DNA of 64,000 bases, taken from the NCBI GenBank assembly GCA_036495195.1, contig DASXNH010000025.1, positions 1 through 64,000 of the forward strand. The letters run 5' to 3'. The position numbers and the translations under genes are program-made. The notes under the pieces are model-generated. The model did no database searches, was not told where the DNA came from, and saw nothing but the letters and a program-made list of their open reading frames with translations. Positions 59,751-64,000 of this stretch are shown piece after piece. Position 1 is the first letter of the stretch, and each line of letters begins with the position of its first letter. The DNA is from Palsa-872 sp036495195 (GTDB taxonomy: Bacteria > Chloroflexota > Dormibacteria > Dormibacterales > Dormibacteraceae).

Positions 59751-60542
59751 TTAGCACGAGAAGGTCTTCGTTATGGCCACCGAGGCTGGCGCCGACGAGC
59801 ACCTGTAGTTGGCGCTGCACGGACTCGGGTCCACGAGCACCAGAGTCGCAACGATGGAAAAAGAGTTGCACTGATCTGCGATCGAAATAGTTACGACACC
59901 GCCTTTGGCGGTGATGGTCGAGCCCGGCGGGAGCGGTGGATCTCCTGCTCTTAGCGTGACCATGATCTTTGGCGTGGCGTTGGAGGCGCCTCCGATGTAT
60001 GGCAGCCTCGTCGTGCATCCGCTGCCCGTGTCCGAGCATTTCCCACTGGTCGTGGTGAACGCGATTTGTCGAAACACGATGATCGACGTTGGTACGCCCG
60101 CCGCCCCGCCTGCGAAATCGTCCACTCGAACCACAAATGAGAATGTGCCCGGCGCGGTCGGCTTGCCTGTCGCTATGCCCTTTGAGGACAGCGTGACCCC
60201 GCCCGGCAAGGCCCCTGACGAGATCGACCACTTGTACGGCTTCACCCCGCCGGCCGCCACCAGGGTGACGGTTCCATAGTTGAGTCCGACCTCTCCCATG
60301 TGGAAGGGGACGGTCCTGATGATCAGCTTCGTCGGACTTGGCGAGGCCGCCGCCGTCGGGGAGGTGACCGGCGACGGAGAGTCCGACGGTGTTGCCTCGG
60401 CGCTTGGGGTGGTGGCGACTGTTGGCGTTACCTCAGGGGAGGCCGTCGCCTGAGGTGTCTGGGTACAGCCGGCCAAGACTAAAACCATACCCGCGACCCA
60501 TGCCGCGGGGACGACACCACTCCTCACCAGGCTCTGACGCAC
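59751..60542 (-). CDS. Lipoprotein with putative Ig-like domain
   Basis: A 263-residue exported protein. A signal segment ends in the lipobox LAGC (about residue 26), then a Ser/Thr/Pro-rich linker (27-65), one He_PIG-type Ig-like domain (about 75-140, with the typical YKWSISSGALPGGVTL pattern) and a Cys-rich C-terminal domain ending in Cys. It should be anchored on the outer membrane face and may bind carbohydrate or protein. GTG 60542 is used; GTG 60527 is also possible. Confidence 0.75.
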   Translation of the reverse strand: MRQSLVRSGVVPAAWVAGMVLVLAGCTQTPQATASPEVTPTVATTPSAEATPSDSPSPVTSPTAAASPSPTKLIIRTVPFHMGEVGLNYGTVTLVAAGGVKPYKWSISSGALPGGVTLSSKGIATGKPTAPGTFSFVVRVDDFAGGAAGVPTSIIVFRQIAFTTTSGKCSDTGSGCTTRLPYIGGASNATPKIMVTLRAGDPPLPPGSTITAKGGVVTISIADQCNSFSIVATLVLVDPSPCSANYRCSSAPASVAITKTFSC

Positions 60543-60556
60543 GTTATGCGCCGCAA

Positions 60557-60562
60557 ATTGTA
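60557..60562 (-). promoter_or_regulatory. -10 element TACAAT for the Ig-domain lipoprotein
   Basis: Minus-strand TACAAT with a 14-base gap to GTG 60542; short leader without Shine-Dalgarno. Confidence 0.4.
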
Positions 60563-60616
60563 TGGCGCGCCCGGGTGATCCAGGGCTTCCTGGCCAAACA
60601 AATTCCGGGCGGCCGC

Positions 60617-61189
60617 TCAGTTGTGGCGGACCAGGTCCAGGAACTCGGAGCGGGTGCGCGCGTCCTTGCGAAACGTGCCCAGCATGCACGAGGTGATCAG
60701 CTGCCCGCCCGGCTTCTGCACCCCTCGCATCTCCATGCACAGGTGGCGGGCCTCGACCACCACCCCGACGCCGCGTGGCGCCAGCTCTTCGTTCAACGCC
60801 CCGGCGATCTCCTGGGTCAGCCGCTCCTGCAGCTGGAGCCGGTGGGCAAACACGCCCACGAGGCGAGGGATTTTGCTGAGGCCGACGACCTTTCCCTTCG
60901 GCAGGTAGCCGACGTGGCAGGTGCCGAAGAACGGAAGCATGTGGTGCTCGCAAAGGCTGTAGAAAGGAATGTCCTTCACCACCACCATCTCGTCGTAGTC
61001 CTGGTCGAAGATCGCACCCGCGATGACGTCGGCCGGCCGCACGCCGTACCCGTCGGTCAGCTCCCGCATCGCTCGCGTCACCCGATCTGGCGTTGCCCGC
61101 AAGCCCTGGCGACTTGGGTCCTCCCCAAGCTCGGAGAGCATCTGCTCGACCAGCTCGGGCATCCGATCCACGGGCCTCGCCTTCGCCAT
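60617..61189 (-). CDS. folE: GTP cyclohydrolase I
   Basis: A 190-residue homodecameric enzyme for the first step of tetrahydrofolate (and related pterin) synthesis. It has the zinc-binding SLCEHHMLPFFG with the second Cys in ARHLCMEMRG, and the KIPRLVGVFAHRLQLQERL and GVQKPGGQLITSC motifs. ATG 61189 fits the normal family length; a longer frame adds Cys/Ser-rich residues that are not family-like. Confidence 0.96.
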   Translation of the reverse strand: MAKARPVDRMPELVEQMLSELGEDPSRQGLRATPDRVTRAMRELTDGYGVRPADVIAGAIFDQDYDEMVVVKDIPFYSLCEHHMLPFFGTCHVGYLPKGKVVGLSKIPRLVGVFAHRLQLQERLTQEIAGALNEELAPRGVGVVVEARHLCMEMRGVQKPGGQLITSCMLGTFRKDARTRSEFLDLVRHN

Positions 61190-61214
61190 GCCCGCATCCT
61201 CACACAATTGACAG

Positions 61215-62222
61215 GTGGACGCGGTCGAGCCGGCGCAGGTGCTCTCGGAGATCGGATACCTGCTGCGGCAAAACGAAGCTGAACGTTTTCGAGCCAAGGC
61301 TTTCGCCGCGGCCGCCTGGTCGATTGTGATCTCGCGACCTGACCTGGAGGCGCTTCACAGAGAGAACGCGCTCACCACCATTGAAGGCGTCGGGCCCGGC
61401 ATCGCCAAAGTCCTGGCCGGCCTGATCGAAACCGGGCAGAGCACCTACCTCGAGCGGCTGCGGGCAGAGATGGGGCAGCCGGCTCGCGACGACGAGTCAC
61501 AGATCGACCTGAGCCAATACAAAGGAGACGTGCACTCGCACACGAAATGGAGCGACGGCAAGGCGACGATGCTCGAAATGGCGCAAGGCGCCCAGGCGAT
61601 GGGGTATCGCTACCTGGGAATCACAGACCACTCGCCACGGATCGCTGTCGTTCACGGACTCGGCGCCGAGCGCCTCTTGGAGCAATCGCGCGAGATGGCC
61701 GAGGTCCAGTCGAAGACGCGGCAAGTGACATTGCTGCAGGGGATCGAGGTCGACATCCTCGAGGACGGCGCACTCGACCTTCCCGATGCCGTTCTCGAGT
61801 TGCTCGACATCGTCATCGCCTCGCCGCATGTGAAGCTCCGCCAGGAGCCGGCCGCCATGACCGAGCGCATGCTGCGCGCCGTTTCCAACCCTCACGTGGA
61901 TGTGATCGGCCATCCCACCGGGCGGCGGCCAGGTTCGCGGCCGGGCGCCGACTACGACTTCGAGTTGGTTTTCAAAGAGGCTGCCAAGCGCAAGGTTGCG
62001 CTCGAGATCGATTGCGATCCCGCGCGCATGGATCTGTCACCCGAGATGGCGCGCCTCGCCCTCGAGTGCGGATGCAACTTCACCATGGACGCCGATGCGC
62101 ACGCGCCGATTGAGTTCGCCTACGTGCCGATGGCGGCCTGGATGGCGCGCCGGGCCGGTATTCCGCAGGATCGAATCCTCAACTTCCTCGATGTGGATGA
62201 GCTGACCACGGCGCTCCAGTGA
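61215..62222 (+). CDS. PHP-domain protein related to the PolX C-terminus
   Basis: A 335-residue protein: an N-terminal helical and helix-hairpin-helix part with IEGVGPGIAKVLAGL (about 55-69), then a PHP metallohydrolase domain starting GDVHSHTKWSDG (about 105) with ITDHS, GIEVDIL, SPHVK, GHPTG and DADAHAP metal motifs. This is the exonuclease half of bacterial PolX; the nucleotidyltransferase (palm) domain is missing. A repair nuclease or phosphatase is likely. GTG start. Confidence 0.86.
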   Translation: MDAVEPAQVLSEIGYLLRQNEAERFRAKAFAAAAWSIVISRPDLEALHRENALTTIEGVGPGIAKVLAGLIETGQSTYLERLRAEMGQPARDDESQIDLSQYKGDVHSHTKWSDGKATMLEMAQGAQAMGYRYLGITDHSPRIAVVHGLGAERLLEQSREMAEVQSKTRQVTLLQGIEVDILEDGALDLPDAVLELLDIVIASPHVKLRQEPAAMTERMLRAVSNPHVDVIGHPTGRRPGSRPGADYDFELVFKEAAKRKVALEIDCDPARMDLSPEMARLALECGCNFTMDADAHAPIEFAYVPMAAWMARRAGIPQDRILNFLDVDELTTALQ

Positions 62223-62250
62223 GGTGCTGCGCCGCCATCGAAGCGCGGAT

Positions 62251-62256
62251 TACGAT
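62251..62256 (+). promoter_or_regulatory. -10 element TACGAT for the LLM oxidoreductase
   Basis: TACGAT ends eight bases before ATG 62265; predicted leaderless. Confidence 0.4.
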
Positions 62257-62264
62257 CAGCAGCG

Positions 62265-63173
62265 ATGGCGAAGGTCGGGATCATGATCGAAGGCCAGGAG
62301 GGTCTCACCTGGGACCGGTGGCGTCTCATCTGCCACGACGCGGAGGCCCTGGGCTTCGACTCGCTGCGCCGCAGCGACCACCTCTTCTCCGTGATGGGCG
62401 TGGTCGAGCGAGACGCCCTCGAATGCTGGACCTCCCTCGCTCTCGCCGCCGAGTGGACGAAAACGATCGAGTTTGGACCGATGGTGAGTCCGCTGACGTT
62501 CCGACCACCCGCGCTCCTCGCGCGGATGGCATCGGCGGTCGACATCCTGGCCGGCGGCCGCCTGATCCTTGGCGTGGGAGCCGGCTGGTACGAACGCGAG
62601 CATGTCGACAACGGCATCCCCTTCCTGACCATGGGCGGCCGCATGGACCTGCTCGAGGAGGGCATCAAGACCATCCGCGCAACCTGGGACACAGCCAACC
62701 CGAAGCCACCGCGCGGCAAGATCCCGCTGCTGATGGGCGGAAGGGGCGAGAAGCGGGCGCTGCCGATGGTCGCGCGCGAAGCGGTCGAGTGGAACCTCTC
62801 CCACATGGACGCCGATGAGTACCTGGAGAAGAAGAGGGTTCTGGACGCCGCGTGTCGCGCGATCGGTCGCGACCCGTCGAGCATTCGTCACTCGGTGATG
62901 GCGAACTTTCTCATCGGGAGGGATCGCGTCGAGGTGCGCGAGAGGGCGCTGCAGATGCGCGAGATCATCCCCAGCCTGAAGGACCTCGATGCCAACCAGA
63001 TCATTGCCAAGGTTGGTGAGCGAGGACTGGCCGGCACCGCTGATGAGATTGCGGAACAGATCAACAGGTATTCGCAGCTGGGTGTCGAGCTCTTCATGCT
63101 GCAGCACTTCCTGCTCGACGACCGCGACGCGTTGAAGCTCCTCGCGGAGGAAGTGATCCCCGCCGTCGCCTGA
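62265..63173 (+). CDS. LLM-class flavin/F420-dependent oxidoreductase
   Basis: A 302-residue luciferase-like TIM barrel with SDHLFS (about 37), GPMVSPLTFRPP, LGVGAGWYEREH and IPLLMGGRGEKRALPMVA. The pattern is that of F420-dependent members, fitting the F420 operon elsewhere in the window; its substrate is unknown. Confidence 0.9.
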   Translation: MAKVGIMIEGQEGLTWDRWRLICHDAEALGFDSLRRSDHLFSVMGVVERDALECWTSLALAAEWTKTIEFGPMVSPLTFRPPALLARMASAVDILAGGRLILGVGAGWYEREHVDNGIPFLTMGGRMDLLEEGIKTIRATWDTANPKPPRGKIPLLMGGRGEKRALPMVAREAVEWNLSHMDADEYLEKKRVLDAACRAIGRDPSSIRHSVMANFLIGRDRVEVRERALQMREIIPSLKDLDANQIIAKVGERGLAGTADEIAEQINRYSQLGVELFMLQHFLLDDRDALKLLAEEVIPAVA

Positions 63174-63181
63174 CGCTGCTG

Positions 63182-63952
63182 TCAGGCCAGCTGGCCCGTC
63201 GCGATCAGCTCGTTCTTGCGGTCCTGCCGAGCCGTCACGGCCCGTACCACGAGGATAGCCAGAACAGCCGAGCCGATCAAAAGCAAATTTCCAACGACGA
63301 TCAACGAATCGCCCACCGCCACCGCGCCGGAATCCGTGTTGCTGCTGAGACGGCTGCCGATGTTGCTCACCAAGTTGCCAACCAGCCACAGGCTCCACCA
63401 GCCGATGATCACGCCCGGCACCTTCATGGCCTTACGTTCCACGACGTTGATCCAACGACGGCTCGAATCGGAGCCTCTCCACGCTTCGAGGGTTCCAGAC
63501 ATCGGGTGGGCCAGATTCAGGAAGGGTATGAAGCAGCGCCCGACCGCTCCGGCCGGCGACCAGCGCGGATCCCACGAACCAAGGGCGGGCATGTTGCGGA
63601 CTACCCGATGAACCCACATGCAGAAGAAGACGATCGAAGGAATGAGAGTCCCGAAATAGACAACCAGCACCAGCAGGGCGCCCAGGCCAACAAGCACGGC
63701 CTGCGTGTCGGAAGCGGTCGGGGAGCCCGCCGCCGCGAAAAGAACGTTGAATGCGCCCAAGACAACCAGACCAACGATGCTGGCCAACAGGAAGATGGTC
63801 ACCAGCCTCGCGCGCAGGTGGGCTGACTCGTACGGCCGCGCCCACGGCGCCGGTGGAGGCGCGACCGCGGCCGGCGCCGAGTTCGGAATCCATTCGGTTC
63901 CGTTCCAGAGCCATTTTCCGTCAGGAGAGATCTGCCCCACCGGTTGGACCAT
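63182..63952 (-). CDS. DUF4328 membrane protein
   Basis: A 256-residue protein with a short N-terminal SPDGKWLWNGTEWIP motif (the DUF2510-like WxWNGxxW type seen in actinobacterial membrane proteins), then four to five membrane segments. WSPAGAVGRCFIPFLNLAHP (about 130) is the DUF4328 signature. Function unknown. The ATG lies eight bases after TACGAT. Confidence 0.83.
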   Translation of the reverse strand: MVQPVGQISPDGKWLWNGTEWIPNSAPAAVAPPPAPWARPYESAHLRARLVTIFLLASIVGLVVLGAFNVLFAAAGSPTASDTQAVLVGLGALLVLVVYFGTLIPSIVFFCMWVHRVVRNMPALGSWDPRWSPAGAVGRCFIPFLNLAHPMSGTLEAWRGSDSSRRWINVVERKAMKVPGVIIGWWSLWLVGNLVSNIGSRLSSNTDSGAVAVGDSLIVVGNLLLIGSAVLAILVVRAVTARQDRKNELIATGQLA

Positions 63953-63960
63953 CTACCCGG

Positions 63961-63990
63961 ATCGTATAACGACAACGGCCTGTGGTTGAA
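63961..63990 (-). promoter_or_regulatory. Promoter of the DUF4328 gene
   Basis: Minus strand: TTCAAC (63990-63985), 18 bases, TACGAT (63966-63961), then 8 bases to ATG 63952. Leaderless start predicted. Confidence 0.5.
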
Positions 63991-64000
63991 CTAACTTAGA

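Overview
The window is 64 kb of compact, GC-rich bacterial chromosome with about 70 genes on both strands and no phage, transposon, CRISPR array or rRNA. The gene set suggests a high-GC member of the Terrabacteria: coenzyme F420 synthesis with an F420-dependent glucose-6-phosphate dehydrogenase, inositol-phosphate synthase with PimA-like and PgsA-like lipid enzymes, a mycothiol-type PIG-L deacetylase, IspH, and Ser/Thr kinase plus class III cyclase signalling. ATP-type PEP carboxykinase and several other genes are not typical of classical Actinomycetota, so a Dormibacterota/Chloroflexota-like or deep actinobacterial lineage is my inference. Taxonomy cannot be settled from this sequence alone.

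Layout. 0-3.5 kb: a partial NAD(P)-binding protein, two near-identical tRNA-Arg genes (anticodons CCG and GCG) on opposite strands, two paralogous lipoproteins also on opposite strands, a tyrosine recombinase and a 104-residue unknown protein. 3.6-11.3 kb: SufR-like regulator, NAD(P)HX epimerase, ligase-associated nuclease, two small Cys-rich proteins, ATP-dependent DNA ligase, a second metallo-beta-lactamase protein, a cation/proton antiporter and a GT87-type membrane protein. 11.3-17 kb: clpP, a PLP enzyme, an O-methyltransferase and the operon pckA, SLOG protein, MoaD-MoaE fusion. 17-26 kb: a VWA-protein operon, acyl-CoA carboxylase beta and GH15 glucoamylase. 26-37.5 kb: metallopeptidase, ADH/SDR divergent pair, DUF72, CHASE2 adenylate cyclase, Ser/Thr kinase, radical SAM protein, nth, yqeY. 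37.5-41 kb: the F420 operon (small membrane protein, fgd, cofC, cofE, cofD). 41-48 kb: birA, Sir2, a second CHASE2 cyclase, MFS, NUDIX, diguanylate cyclase, MaoC-like protein, ispH. 49-59.5 kb: one long leftward operon that begins with an ArsR regulator and ino1, continues through two acyltransferases, a PimA-like glycosyltransferase, a PgsA-like synthase, holB, hisC, an HD protein, a hydroxyacid dehydrogenase and a HAD phosphatase, and ends with the PIG-L deacetylase. 59.5-64 kb: an Ig-domain lipoprotein, folE, a PHP protein, an LLM oxidoreductase and a DUF4328 protein.

The most striking pattern is regulatory. At about 20 operon-first genes a TANNNT -10 element lies only 6-11 nt before the start codon, with no Shine-Dalgarno sequence, which predicts widespread leaderless transcription. 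Where that pattern was present I used it to choose starts. Genes inside operons instead show Shine-Dalgarno sites or ATGA/TTGA/TGATG coupling. Convergent genes are packed just as tightly: five pairs share exactly four bases, with their stop codons interleaved.
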